The notes: a model not told the origin generated them from the sequence alone. A DNA stretch of 64,000 nucleotides from Micromonospora sp. NBC_00389 (GCF_036059255.1 NZ_CP107947.1:6448001-6512000), one strand, 5' to 3'; counted from the stretch's first letter, positions 1-8,348 are shown. Numbers and translations are program-made.

Positions 1-414
1 GACGATGCCGCTCCACAGCAGGTGGCCGATGTTGGAGGACAGCGCGTCGACCTGGCCGCCGTCGGCGTCGAGAGCGAGTGCGTAGTATTCGCCGTCCTCC
101 ACCCAGAAGTCCCGGTTGAACCGTTCCTTGAGCTCGGCGGCTTCCCGTTCGAGGCGGTCGGCGTACGCCGGGTCGTTCCAGAACTCGCGGGCCAGGCGGG
201 CGCCGCGGATCTTGGCGTCGTAGGCGTAGCCCTGCAACTCGCAGGTGGCGCGGGGCAGGCCGGGCAGCCTGCCGTCGCGGTAGGAGATCGCGTCCCAGGA
301 GTCCTTCCAGCACTGGTTTTCCAGGCCATTGACCTCGTTGCGGCGCTGGTACCAGATGTAGCCGTTGCCCATGATGTCGCCGTACTCGCCGATCCAGTGC
401 AGAGCCGCCCGCGC
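1..414 (-). repeat. Exact inverted repeat, copy A (partner at 3606-4019)
   Basis: The reverse complement of 1-414 is identical, base for base, to 3606-4019. Each copy lies in the 3' half of one of the two debranching-enzyme genes. Identity stops abruptly at 414/3606, and beyond that the genes are clearly diverged. The repeat runs off the left edge of the window, so its full length is unknown. The pattern fits recent gene conversion between the two copies. Confidence 0.97.
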
Positions 415-1545
415 CTCGTCTTCGAACTCATGCACCAGGGCGGCATCTCCGGTCCACCGCTCGTACTCGTCGAGCAGGATCACGTAGAGCGGGGTGACGT
501 CCGCGCTGCCGTAGTACGGCGACTGCGGGCGTTTTTCGAACGCGACCAGCTCGCCGTAGCGGAACTCGTGCAGGATCTTTCCCGGCTCCTCGTCGCGGAA
601 GTCGTCCAGCACGGAGCCCTGATCGATCCCCAGCATGCGCAACGTGGCCATGGCGAGCTCCGGGGTGAAGGGCATCGCCTGCAGGCTGGCAAAGATGGGT
701 TCACGCCCAGTGAGGGTCGCGGACCACGGCAGGCCGGCGGCGGGCATCGCCACCTTCGGGAGCGTCAGGGGCGAGTACCGCAACGCCGCAAGGTCGACGA
801 GGCTACGCCGATACGTCCTCGTCAGCGGCTCCCAGTCACACGTCAGTTGCGGCGCCTTATCGAGCCACTGGTCGAGGTCCCGCTGGAGTTGCTGCTCGCT
901 TCGCCTGGGGCGGCCGGGATACACATGTTCACGAACATCCTCGCCGTCCGGACGCAGCACCAGTCCTCGGACCTGCAGTGTTGTGGTCCACTGTCCGTGC
1001 GGTCCGACGAGGATCTTGTACGTCAGCCCGTGTTCGTCGATCTGCGCCGGCTCGGTCGTGGAGATGACCGTCTCGCGCCGGAACTTCTCACGCTCGTAGC
1101 CGAGATGCAGGAACCCGTCCTCGACACGCCGGTGGATCCTTCCCACTGGCTGCTGCGGCTGCGCGACCGCGATCAGAGGCGTGAAGTCGGAGTCCGCCTC
1201 GACGCGGACGGTGAACTCGGCCGGTTCTTCGGAGTGGTTGAGGATGCTCAACCGCTCCTTGAAGCTGCCAGCGATCGACCGTTCACGGATGACCGACACC
1301 TTGGCGTCCAGGTAATGGGTCGGAGCGCCCGGAACCAGGAAGAAACGCACTACGAAATACCGCGAGTCGTCCACCGCCAGCGCGTGCAGCCGCTCACCGT
1401 TGACGCTCAGCTGCCAGAGCGACAGGAATCGGGTGTCGAACGAGAAGAACCCGCACGGGACGGTGGGCGTCGCTTCGATGTCGCCACTGTCATAGCTCAA
1501 CACGAAGATGTTGCCGTCCAGGATCCTGACGAGCTTCGCACTCAT
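1..1545 (-). CDS. Glycogen debranching-type glucosidase (amylo-alpha-1,6-glucosidase family), 3' end outside window
   Basis: The first 515 codons are in the window and the gene continues past the left edge. It is a paralogue of the complete gene at 2484-4517. It has the N-terminal beta-rich domain of actinobacterial debranching proteins (about residues 1-230), then the start of an (alpha/alpha)6-barrel glucosidase domain. Such proteins are expected to release glucose from alpha-glucan branch stubs in the cytoplasm. The ATG at 1545 overlaps the TGA of the upstream SCP2-like gene (ATGA), so the two are probably translated together. One difference stands out: the conserved GRDS segment of the paralogue (G277-S280) reads GREP here (residues 280-283). 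From codon 378 on, the DNA is identical to the paralogue. The family assignment is sound; the substrate is inferred. Confidence 0.88.
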   Translation of the reverse strand, partial: MSAKLVRILDGNIFVLSYDSGDIEATPTVPCGFFSFDTRFLSLWQLSVNGERLHALAVDDSRYFVVRFFLVPGAPTHYLDAKVSVIRERSIAGSFKERLSILNHSEEPAEFTVRVEADSDFTPLIAVAQPQQPVGRIHRRVEDGFLHLGYEREKFRRETVISTTEPAQIDEHGLTYKILVGPHGQWTTTLQVRGLVLRPDGEDVREHVYPGRPRRSEQQLQRDLDQWLDKAPQLTCDWEPLTRTYRRSLVDLAALRYSPLTLPKVAMPAAGLPWSATLTGREPIFASLQAMPFTPELAMATLRMLGIDQGSVLDDFRDEEPGKILHEFRYGELVAFEKRPQSPYYGSADVTPLYVILLDEYERWTGDAALVHEFEDEARAALHWIGEYGDIMGNGYIWYQRRNEVNGLENQCWKDSWDAISYRDGRLPGLPRATCELQGYAYDAKIRGARLAREFWNDPAYADRLEREAAELKERFNRDFWVEDGEYYALALDADGGQVDALSSNIGHLLWSGIV

Positions 1546-1919
1546 CTATGCCCCCCACGTTCGCGGGCAAAGGTCCGCGGATGGCGCGCGCCGGGCGACC
1601 CGGGAAAGAGCCGCTCCAGCAGGACTATGAACCGAAATTTGCCTTCGCTCGTGATCTCGTTCCGCAGCCACGCCGGCAACGGTTTCTCCTCGCCGCGGGC
1701 CATGCGGTCGAAGAACGCGTTGTCGGTACGGATGACGCAGTCGGCGTCGCGCTTCTCCCTCGACACCTGAACATCACCATTGATGATGGTGACGAGCCAA
1801 TGGTCGATCCCGTGATCGTGTTCGAGGTCGAAGCGTATGGTGCCGTTGGTCTTCCTCAGCAGGCGTTCGGACCCGCGGTGGTCGAGTTCGTCGAAGAACT
1901 CACTGGTCGCATCCGACAT
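1542..1919 (-). CDS. SCP2-like sterol-carrier-domain protein, copy A
   Basis: This 125-residue protein fills a single SCP2-like fold: an N-terminal helix with SEFFDELDHRG, a strand region with TIRFDLEHDHG, then the paired W and DG positions typical of the family. It closely resembles the product of 2110-2487. Start: the ATG at 1919 has AAGGGG eight bases upstream and gives the same MSD-x-T beginning as its paralogue; a GTG at 1928 would add three residues. Its stop overlaps the start of the debranching gene, so the two form one operon. SCP2 domains bind hydrophobic ligands; the ligand and the link with glycogen breakdown are unknown. Confidence 0.85.
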   Translation of the reverse strand: MSDATSEFFDELDHRGSERLLRKTNGTIRFDLEHDHGIDHWLVTIINGDVQVSREKRDADCVIRTDNAFFDRMARGEEKPLPAWLRNEITSEGKFRFIVLLERLFPGSPGARHPRTFARERGGHR

Positions 1920-1981
1920 CAGCGCCACCCCTTACAGGTCGACCGGCTCAACAGGCAGCGTCGCTCACCCAGTGGTGCCGC

Positions 1982-2054
1982 GGCATCACCCGCAGCGGGT
2001 GAGATTGGAACACCGGTGTCGGCCGCACCAATCTCATCCGATACGGGTGATGCC
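1982..2054. promoter_or_regulatory. Dyad-symmetric divergent control region with two operator-like palindromes
   Basis: Two 27-base arms (1982-2008 and 2028-2054) form a large inverted repeat centred near 2018, between the divergent operons. Each arm holds a shorter palindrome. The left, 1986-2002, is perfect (TCACCCG-CAG-CGGGTGA). The right, 2034-2050, differs at one base (TCATCCG-ATA-CGGGTGA). A further half-site, CGGGTGATG, lies at 2069-2077. The layout suggests one regulator controlling both operons symmetrically. No regulator gene for it is visible nearby. Confidence 0.7.
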
Positions 2055-2109
2055 GAGGTGCCCCGGCCCGGGTGATGCTGTGCTGGTCAGAACTGACCGA
2101 GGGAGTCTG

Positions 2110-2487
2110 ATGTCGGATCCTACGGCGGAGTTCTTCGACGGGCTCGACCACCGCGGCCACGAACCCCTGCTCCAGGAGGCCACCGGCACCATACGCTTCG
2201 ATCTCGAACACGATCACGGGGTCGACCGTTGGTTCGTGGTGATCCAGCAGGGTGATGTCCGCGTTTCGAGAGAGGAGCGCGAGGCCGACTCGGTCGTCCG
2301 CGTCGACAAGGGGCTCTTCGACCGGATCGTCAGCGGCGAGGAGAACCTGTACGCGGCGTGGGTGCGTAACGAACTCAGGGCCGAGGGCGAGGTGCGGCTG
2401 GCCCGCCTCATTCAGCGAGCCTTCCCGGGGCCGCCTGGCGCGCACCACCCGCGGATGTTCGCCTGGGAGCGGAGACGGCAGGCATGA
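2110..2487 (+). CDS. SCP2-like sterol-carrier-domain protein, copy B
   Basis: A 125-residue SCP2-like protein, clearly homologous over its whole length to the product of 1542-1919 (shared FF-D-LDHRG and IRFDLEHDHG segments). The ATG at 2110 has GAGGGAG just upstream and matches the start of the paralogue; the open frame extends further 5' but without homology. The last codons overlap the ATG of the debranching gene at 2484 (ATGA), giving the same operon structure as copy A. Function is inferred only as hydrophobic-ligand binding. Confidence 0.85.
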   Translation: MSDPTAEFFDGLDHRGHEPLLQEATGTIRFDLEHDHGVDRWFVVIQQGDVRVSREEREADSVVRVDKGLFDRIVSGEENLYAAWVRNELRAEGEVRLARLIQRAFPGPPGAHHPRMFAWERRRQA

Positions 2488-4517
2488 CTGAGGATCTCGT
2501 CAGGCTTCTCGACGGCAACACTTTCGTGGTCAGTGAGGACACCGGCGACTTCGACGCGTCTCCCACCATCCCGACCGGCCTGTTCTCGTTTGATACCCGG
2601 TTCCTGTCGAAATGGCTGCTCAGCATCGACGGTGAACGACTCAGCGCGCTCACGGTCGACGACATCGAGTACTTCGAAACGCGGTTCTTTCTCGTCCCGG
2701 TTGCTCCGACTCCTCTTGTCGACCCCAAGATTTCGGCCATCCGCGAACGCTCGATCGGTAGCAGCTTCCACGAACGGTTGACGGTGGTCAACCACCAAGG
2801 TGAGCCGGTCGACCTCCGGATCCGGTTCGAGGTCGGCAGCGACTTCGCCGATCTGTTCGAGATCAAAGACGTGCGGGAGAAGAAGGGAGATTACTACACG
2901 CGGGTCGAAAACGGGTGCCTGCGCCTCGGCTACAAGCGCGAGCAGTTCCAGCGGGAGACAGTCATCTCCAGCACCGAGCCGGCCCGGATCGACGAGCACG
3001 GGCTGACGTACGACGTCAGGATCGGGCCACGTGCCGAATGGGTAACCGAGCTGCACGTGCAGACATTGGGCTTGAACGGCCGTGATATCCGGGAGAGCCT
3101 CCAGGGCAGTCCCGGTCGGGTCAAGAAGGAGATGCGCCTGGACCTGGACCGGTGGCTCGCTGAAAGACCCCGCCTGGTCTGCGACTCCGAATCACTGATG
3201 AGGACCTACCGGCGCAGCCTCGTCGACCTCGCCGCGCTGCGTTTCACGCCGCTCACGGCCGGCGGACAACGCCTGCCTGCCGCCGGGCTGCCGTGGTTCA
3301 TGGCCATCTTCGGTCGTGACAGCATCTTCACCAGTCTGCAGGCGTTGCCGTTCGCACCGCATCTCGCCGCTACGACGCTGCGCCTTCTGACGCTGGTGCA
3401 GGGCGTCGTGTTGGACGATTTTCGCGAGGAGGAGCCGGGAAAGATCATGCACGAGTTGCGCTACGGGGAAACGGTCGGGTTCGAGGAGCAGCCGCACTCA
3501 CCGTATTTCGGCAGCGCCGACGCGACGCCCCTTTACGTGATCCTCATCGACGAATATGAGCGGTGGACCGGAGACGACAATGCGGTGCGGCTTCTTGAGC
3601 GCTCTGCGCGGGCGGCTCTGCACTGGATCGGCGAGTACGGCGACATCATGGGCAACGGCTACATCTGGTACCAGCGCCGCAACGAGGTCAATGGCCTGGA
3701 AAACCAGTGCTGGAAGGACTCCTGGGACGCGATCTCCTACCGCGACGGCAGGCTGCCCGGCCTGCCCCGCGCCACCTGCGAGTTGCAGGGCTACGCCTAC
3801 GACGCCAAGATCCGCGGCGCCCGCCTGGCCCGCGAGTTCTGGAACGACCCGGCGTACGCCGACCGCCTCGAACGGGAAGCCGCCGAGCTCAAGGAACGGT
3901 TCAACCGGGACTTCTGGGTGGAGGACGGCGAATACTACGCACTCGCTCTCGACGCCGACGGCGGCCAGGTCGACGCGCTGTCCTCCAACATCGGCCACCT
4001 GCTGTGGAGCGGCATCGTCGACCAGTCCCGAGCCGCGAAGATCGCCGAACACCTCCTCGGCCCCCGACTGTTCTCCGGCTGGGGCGTCCGCACCCTCGCG
4101 AAGGGAGAGGCCCGATACAACCCCCTCGGCTACCACGTCGGCACCGTCTGGCCCTTCGACAACTCCTTCATCGCCTGGGGACTACGCCGCTACGGCTTCA
4201 CCCAGGAAGCCGCGCACATCGCCCAGGGCATCATCGACGCAGCCGAATTCTTCGACGGTCGACTGCCAGAGGCCTTCGCCGGACATGACCGGGAGCTGAC
4301 CAGATATCCCGTGCGATATCCGACGGCTTGCAGTCCGCAGGCGTGGTCGACGGGCACCCCCTTGCTACTGCTGCGGACCATGCTCGGGTTGGAGCCGCGC
4401 GGGGAGCACATGGTGACCAGACCGGCGGTGTCCCGAGAGATCGGCCGGATCGAACTGCGGGACATCCCTGGCCGGTGGGGTCGCGCCGACGCCTTCGGAC
4501 GCGGGCGCATCGACTGA
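2484..4517 (+). CDS. Glycogen debranching-type glucosidase (amylo-alpha-1,6-glucosidase family)
   Basis: A complete 677-residue protein. Residues 1 to about 230 form the N-terminal domain found before the catalytic barrel in actinobacterial debranching proteins (start LLDGNTFVVSEDTGDF). The rest is the six-hairpin (alpha/alpha)6 glucosidase barrel, with FGRDSIF near 276-282 and the aromatic-rich segment NGYIWYQRRNEVNG. It lacks a signal peptide, so it should act in the cytoplasm on glycogen or maltodextrin branches. It overlaps the SCP2-like gene by four bases. Codons between 3606 and 4019 are identical in DNA to the divergent copy. Length is normal for the family. Exact linkage specificity cannot be read from sequence. 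Confidence 0.88.
   Translation: MTEDLVRLLDGNTFVVSEDTGDFDASPTIPTGLFSFDTRFLSKWLLSIDGERLSALTVDDIEYFETRFFLVPVAPTPLVDPKISAIRERSIGSSFHERLTVVNHQGEPVDLRIRFEVGSDFADLFEIKDVREKKGDYYTRVENGCLRLGYKREQFQRETVISSTEPARIDEHGLTYDVRIGPRAEWVTELHVQTLGLNGRDIRESLQGSPGRVKKEMRLDLDRWLAERPRLVCDSESLMRTYRRSLVDLAALRFTPLTAGGQRLPAAGLPWFMAIFGRDSIFTSLQALPFAPHLAATTLRLLTLVQGVVLDDFREEEPGKIMHELRYGETVGFEEQPHSPYFGSADATPLYVILIDEYERWTGDDNAVRLLERSARAALHWIGEYGDIMGNGYIWYQRRNEVNGLENQCWKDSWDAISYRDGRLPGLPRATCELQGYAYDAKIRGARLAREFWNDPAYADRLEREAAELKERFNRDFWVEDGEYYALALDADGGQVDALSSNIGHLLWSGIVDQSRAAKIAEHLLGPRLFSGWGVRTLAKGEARYNPLGYHVGTVWPFDNSFIAWGLRRYGFTQEAAHIAQGIIDAAEFFDGRLPEAFAGHDRELTRYPVRYPTACSPQAWSTGTPLLLLRTMLGLEPRGEHMVTRPAVSREIGRIELRDIPGRWGRADAFGRGRID
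3606..4019 (+). repeat. Exact inverted repeat, copy B (partner at 1-414)
   Basis: Identical to the reverse complement of 1-414. It begins mid-gene, where the two debranching genes switch from diverged to identical. At the right side the comparison ends only because copy A leaves the window. Confidence 0.97.
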
Positions 4518-4968
4518 GAGCCGACGGTGCTCAGGCGGCGTACCGCGCGGCCATGCCGACGACGCGGAAGGCGGCGGCCACGACCAAGACGAAGGCCACC
4601 GTCGCGACCACCACCTGCAGCGCGGCGAGCGCCACTGCTCACCGAAGGTGGTCAACCCAGCTCGACCATGCGTCAGTCTCCAAACCCGGGTCGGCTCGCA
4701 ACCCAGCTAGGGCGTGATCCGCTGCGGGGAGGTGTGTAGCCTCCGGCCGAAGCCAACAGGTGATGACCACCGCCAGAATGAGGCGGCCGTCGGCTGCCCG
4801 TGGCAGCGGCACCGTCGCGAGGGCGGTGCGCAACCGGTTGATGTCCCGTCGCCGCAGGCGAGGGCGTCATAAAGCGCTCCGTGACCGCGGCGGTCGGCGA
4901 CCCCGTCCACGCACACCCGTCGAGAACTCGATACGGCGCTGGAGGAGAGACAGGGTGTCAGATCGTCC
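4518..4968. other. Intergenic region with only weak short frames
   Basis: No gene with recognisable homology was found. Two short frames on the minus strand lie back to back: a weak 64-codon frame at 4639-4833 with a TTG start and no ribosome site, and the hydrophobic 34-codon frame listed separately. GGAGGAGAG at 4941-4949 lies about 20 bases before the GTG chosen for the sigma-factor gene. Confidence 0.5.
4531..4635 (-). CDS. Possible 34-residue hydrophobic membrane peptide
   Basis: This short frame starts at GTG 4635 after an in-frame TGA and encodes one long hydrophobic stretch (ALQVVVATVAFVLVVAAAF), ending RYAA. A single transmembrane helix of this size resembles small accessory membrane proteins. 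There is only a weak GGTGA upstream, and no partner gene is nearby. It converges on the debranching gene. Existence as a gene is uncertain. Confidence 0.25.
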   Translation of the reverse strand: MALAALQVVVATVAFVLVVAAAFRVVGMAARYAA

Positions 4969-5610
4969 GTGGACGGGAGGTCCATTCGTGAGTCCGCTCA
5001 AACAGAACCGTCCACCGTGGTGACCGCGGTGGTGGGCGGTGGCGTCAGCGATGCCACGGCCATCGCGGAGTCCCGGAGTGACGCCGAACAGTTCGGGGTG
5101 CTGTACGACCGGTACGCCGCCCAGCTCTACCGATACGCCCACCGGCGGATCGGGCCGGAACGCGCCGAGGACGTGGTCGCCGAGACCTTCCTCGCCGCGT
5201 TCCGGCGGCGGGGGGCCTACGACCTCACCCGCACTGACGCCCGACCGTGGTTCTACGGCATCCTCACCAAAGAGATCGCCCGGCACCGCCGGGCCGAGGA
5301 GGCCCGCTACCGGGCCATGGGACGGGCCGGGAGCGGCGACATCGCCGACGGGTTCGCCGACCGCGTCGCCGCCTCGGTCAGCGCCCAGGCGAACCGCCGC
5401 CCGCTGGTCGACGCGCTACGCCGACTCACTCCCGGCGACCGCGACGTGCTGCTGCTCGTCGCCTGGAGCGATCTCAGCTATGAGGAGGTCGCCGAGACCC
5501 TACACATCAAGATCGGCACGGTGCGCTCCCGGCTGCACCGCGCCCGCCGGAAGCTGCGCGACGCGCTCGGCGACACCAACCCCGCTGACTTCCTCGAGGT
5601 GGACCGATGA
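4969..5610 (+). CDS. ECF-type RNA polymerase sigma factor
   Basis: A 213-residue sigma-70-family protein. Region 2 (about residues 40-110) contains LYDRYAAQLYRYAHRR and DVVAETFLAAF. Region 4 (about 150-205) holds the helix-turn-helix with YEEVAETLHIKIGTVRSRLHRAR. It would direct RNA polymerase to its own promoters, probably in response to an envelope signal passed by the next gene, whose start it overlaps (ATGA at 5607). The start is uncertain: GTG at 4969 gives the longest frame, and other in-frame GTG codons occur near 5017-5020. No classical zinc-type anti-sigma factor follows; the partner is a CU044_5270-type protein, a pairing common in actinomycetes. Confidence 0.9.
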   Translation: MDGRSIRESAQTEPSTVVTAVVGGGVSDATAIAESRSDAEQFGVLYDRYAAQLYRYAHRRIGPERAEDVVAETFLAAFRRRGAYDLTRTDARPWFYGILTKEIARHRRAEEARYRAMGRAGSGDIADGFADRVAASVSAQANRRPLVDALRRLTPGDRDVLLLVAWSDLSYEEVAETLHIKIGTVRSRLHRARRKLRDALGDTNPADFLEVDR

Positions 5611-6611
5611 ACGACCTGAAGACCCTGGACAAATTCGGCAGGACGCTCGACCCGGACACGGCCGTCCCGCCGGCCCGGCTGCGACACCGCGTGCTGACCG
5701 AGGCGAGGCATCCCCACGGCCGGTTCCGGGCGCCCCGGTTCACTGCGCCCCGGTTCGGTTGGCGCATGGCCGCGGTGGGCGGGATGGCGGCGGTGCTCAC
5801 CGCCGGCGTCCTGGTCACCCAGGTAGTGCCGATGGACGGCCAGGCCCCGGCGTCCAGTGCGTCGGCCGCTGAGCGGATCCTGGCCGCCGCCGCCGCCCAG
5901 GCGCAACGCCAGCCCGCCGTCACCGTGCCAGGCAACCAGTTCGTCTACATCGAGTCGATTGCCACGGCGCTGAGCCGGAACGAGGCCGAGCCCGGGCCGG
6001 GGACGACCAGACCGACGCAGCGCCAGATCTGGCTCTCCGCCGACGGCAGCCGGGACGGGCTGCTCCGCGAGCGTCCGCGCGGCGGCGCCGGTGACTGGGA
6101 CGAGACCCCGCTGCCCGGCTGCCGCGACGGCAAGAGTGTCGCCACCAAGTACGGAAAGACCGCCGAGGTGGAGTGCACGCCCACCCCCGGCCACCACGCG
6201 GACGTGCCGACCGACGCCGACGCCATGCTGGTGTACCTCTACGCCAAGGGAGCGGGCACCAAGAACCCGCGCGACCAACAGGCGTTCACCGCGGCCGGCG
6301 ACCTGATCCGGGAGGCGTACCTGTCGCCGGCGTCGCTCGCCGCGGTCTTCACCGCGGTCGCCAAGATTCCCGGTGTACGGGTGGTCGGCGACGTCACAGA
6401 CGAGGCCGGGCGGGCCGGGGTGGCGCTGGCTCTGAACGAGGTGCAGGGCTTCCGCACCGAGCTGATCTTCGACCGGCAGAGCTACGCGTACCTCGGTGAG
6501 CGGTCGGTGGTCGTCCGCGACCAGGACGGGATGAAGGCCGGACAGACGATCAACTCGACGGCGGTGCTGACCGTCGCAGTCGTCAGCAGCGCCGGGCAAC
6601 TGCCGAAGTGA
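5607..6611 (+). CDS. CU044_5270-family membrane-anchored protein, probable sigma-factor partner
   Basis: 334 residues. A cytoplasmic head of about 50 residues (starting MNDLKTLDKFGRTLDP) is followed by one transmembrane helix near 55-75 and a large extracytoplasmic domain that begins NQFVYIES, typical of the CU044_5270 family. The four-base overlap with the sigma gene indicates one transcript. By analogy with sigma/anti-sigma pairs it may hold or sense for the sigma factor, but this is inferred from gene order; the family has no proven biochemical role that I know of. Confidence 0.82.
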   Translation: MNDLKTLDKFGRTLDPDTAVPPARLRHRVLTEARHPHGRFRAPRFTAPRFGWRMAAVGGMAAVLTAGVLVTQVVPMDGQAPASSASAAERILAAAAAQAQRQPAVTVPGNQFVYIESIATALSRNEAEPGPGTTRPTQRQIWLSADGSRDGLLRERPRGGAGDWDETPLPGCRDGKSVATKYGKTAEVECTPTPGHHADVPTDADAMLVYLYAKGAGTKNPRDQQAFTAAGDLIREAYLSPASLAAVFTAVAKIPGVRVVGDVTDEAGRAGVALALNEVQGFRTELIFDRQSYAYLGERSVVVRDQDGMKAGQTINSTAVLTVAVVSSAGQLPK

Positions 6612-6614
6612 CCG

Positions 6615-6657
6615 GTACGGGGCGAGCGGGCGCGCGGGGTCCCTGCCCGCCCCGTAC
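6615..6657 (+). terminator. GC-rich hairpin after the sigma operon
   Basis: GTACGGGGCG (6615-6624) pairs with CGCCCCGTAC (6648-6657), and inner GGGC/GCCC segments extend the stem. It lies three bases after the stop codon. There is no T-run, as is common for actinomycete terminators. Confidence 0.6.
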
Positions 6658-6807
6658 ATCGGCACTCGGAGTACAGCTGGTCACACGGGTCGTCCATGCC
6701 CGAGCCACGCGCTGCCGGTTCACCGGCAGCGCCCACGTCAGTGATACCAAGATCAGCGCGCCGGCGATGTTAGGTTCGCCGGCATGCCACACGGGGGAGA
6801 TATCAGG

Positions 6808-8097
6808 ATGCTCGACTCTGCCACGACCCAGGTGATCGAACCGGTCCCGCCACAACCGCCGAGTCGGCGTCACGCACGCGGCCTCTCGGTGCTGATCAGT
6901 GGCCTGCTGACCGTGCTCCTGGCCGGTACCGCGTTGGTCGCGGTCGAGCCGCTGCGCCGCCCGTTGCCCGCGCCGACCGTCACGCGGACCCTGCCGGCGT
7001 CGACGATCATCCCCGGCACGCCCCCGGCGGTGCCGTGGCCGAAGACCGGGCAGGCTGCCCTCTCGGTCGAAGGGCTGGGCTCGCTTGGCACGTCGGGCGG
7101 GAGTAACCCGGTGCCGATCGCGAGCGTGGCCAAGGTGATGACCGCGTACCTCATCCTGACCGAGCACCCGCTCAAGCGAGGCCAGCAGGGACCGAAGCTC
7201 ACCGTCAGCGCAAAGCAGGCCGCCGCATACCCGAGAGAGCTGGCGCGCGGCGAGTCCCTCGTGCCGGTCGTCGCGGGCGCGGTCTTCACCGAACGCCAGG
7301 CACTCCAGGCGGTGCTGCTCCCGTCGGCGAACAACATGGCGCGGATCCTCGCCGCCTGGGACGCCGGCAGCGTCGAGGCCTTCGTCGCCAAGATGAACGA
7401 CACCGCCGCCGCGCTCGGCATGACCCACACCCACTACACCGATCCGGCCGGGCTCGACCCGGACACCATGAGCACCGCCGTCGACCAGGTGATCCTGGCC
7501 CGCAAGGCGATGCAACTGCCGGCGTTCGCGGAGATCGTGGCGCAGAAGAAGGCCACCCTGCCCATCGCCGGCATCGTGCAGAACTACAACTCCCTGGTCG
7601 GCCAAGACGGCGTCGTGGGGATCAAGACCGGGTCCACCGACGAGGCCGGCGGCTGCCTCGTCTTCGCCGCCGTCGTCAAGGTCGGCGGCCGGAAAATCAC
7701 CGTCGTGGGCGCCGTCCTGGGGCAGCCCGGCGCCAACACCCCTGTGCAGCTGGACCGGGTGTTCCGGGCGACCCGTCCGCTGGTCCGCACCGCCGCCGCC
7801 GCGATTACGGTGCACTCGATCGTCCAGGCCGGCGATCAGGTCGCCACCGTGCGGGGGCCGCTCGGCGCCAGCACGACGATCAACGCGTCGAAGGACCTGA
7901 CCGTGGTGGGGTGGCCGGGCATGCGGGTAAGGCTGGACATCGACATCCCGGCCGTACCGGCACGGCTGCCGGCCAAGGCCGAACACGGCCGGGTCAGCGC
8001 GGTCGTCGGCGAGGGCACGCCGGTCGCCACCGCGCTACGCACCGGCGTACGGCTGGAGGCGCCCAGCACCTGGGATCGCATCCGACAGCACCGCTGA
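6808..8097 (+). CDS. Serine D-Ala-D-Ala carboxypeptidase (peptidase S11, penicillin-binding)
   Basis: A 429-residue secreted or membrane-anchored peptidoglycan enzyme. An N-terminal hydrophobic helix (about residues 23-45) exports it. The three active-site motifs of the SxxK family are present: SVAK (106-109, nucleophile S106), SAN (173-175) and KTG (273-275). It should remove the terminal D-Ala from muropeptides and bind beta-lactams. The C-terminal part (about 310-425) is a beta-rich tail. ATG 6808 was chosen because GGGGGAGA lies seven bases upstream; an ATG at 6784 is also open but has a poor ribosome site. It is monocistronic, flanked by hairpins on both sides. Confidence 0.9.
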   Translation: MLDSATTQVIEPVPPQPPSRRHARGLSVLISGLLTVLLAGTALVAVEPLRRPLPAPTVTRTLPASTIIPGTPPAVPWPKTGQAALSVEGLGSLGTSGGSNPVPIASVAKVMTAYLILTEHPLKRGQQGPKLTVSAKQAAAYPRELARGESLVPVVAGAVFTERQALQAVLLPSANNMARILAAWDAGSVEAFVAKMNDTAAALGMTHTHYTDPAGLDPDTMSTAVDQVILARKAMQLPAFAEIVAQKKATLPIAGIVQNYNSLVGQDGVVGIKTGSTDEAGGCLVFAAVVKVGGRKITVVGAVLGQPGANTPVQLDRVFRATRPLVRTAAAAITVHSIVQAGDQVATVRGPLGASTTINASKDLTVVGWPGMRVRLDIDIPAVPARLPAKAEHGRVSAVVGEGTPVATALRTGVRLEAPSTWDRIRQHR

Positions 8098-8128
8098 GCC
8101 GGCGGCGCTCTGGCCCGACGCCGCCGGC
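8098..8128 (+). terminator. Hairpin directly after the carboxypeptidase gene
   Basis: GCCGGCGGCG (8098-8107) pairs perfectly with CGCCGCCGGC (8119-8128) across an 11-base loop, immediately after the stop codon. No T-run. Confidence 0.65.
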
Positions 8129-8197
8129 CAGGCGCTCGGGCGGCATGAGTCTCACGGAGTCGTAGCCCTGGGCTTGTCGAATGGATCGGGGTAGCGG

Positions 8198-8320
8198 ATG
8201 CCGAGGGGCCGGAGCGACGTCGAGGCTGGCGTGCTGGTCGTCGGATGCGGACAGGTTGGTGGAGTGTTGGCAGGGCTTCTCGGTGTCCACGGAACCGGTG
8301 TGGTGGTGGTCGACCTGCGC
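8198..8320 (+). pseudogene. Remnant of an FAD-dependent monooxygenase N-terminus
   Basis: About 40 codons encode VLVVGCGQVGGVLAGLLG followed by a strand ending VVVVDL. This is the dinucleotide-binding beta-alpha-beta unit (GxGxxG) of aromatic-ring hydroxylases of the MhpA/PheA type, and nothing else of the family follows. The frame runs on into unrelated sequence that overlaps the end of the FUSC gene. It is interpreted as a decayed gene fragment; a tiny functional protein is unlikely. Confidence 0.55.
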
Positions 8321-8348
8321 CATATGACGACAGCAACAGGTTGTTTAG

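Noticed and set aside
22..1770. Long plus-strand open frame opposite the left debranching gene
   Set aside because: It is the antisense shadow of a real gene: the same shadow protein appears opposite the paralogue, and it has no family match.
4531..4635. Identification of the small hydrophobic peptide as KdpF
   Set aside because: Size and hydrophobicity fit, but no kdpA, kdpB or kdpC genes are present, so the name is unsupported.
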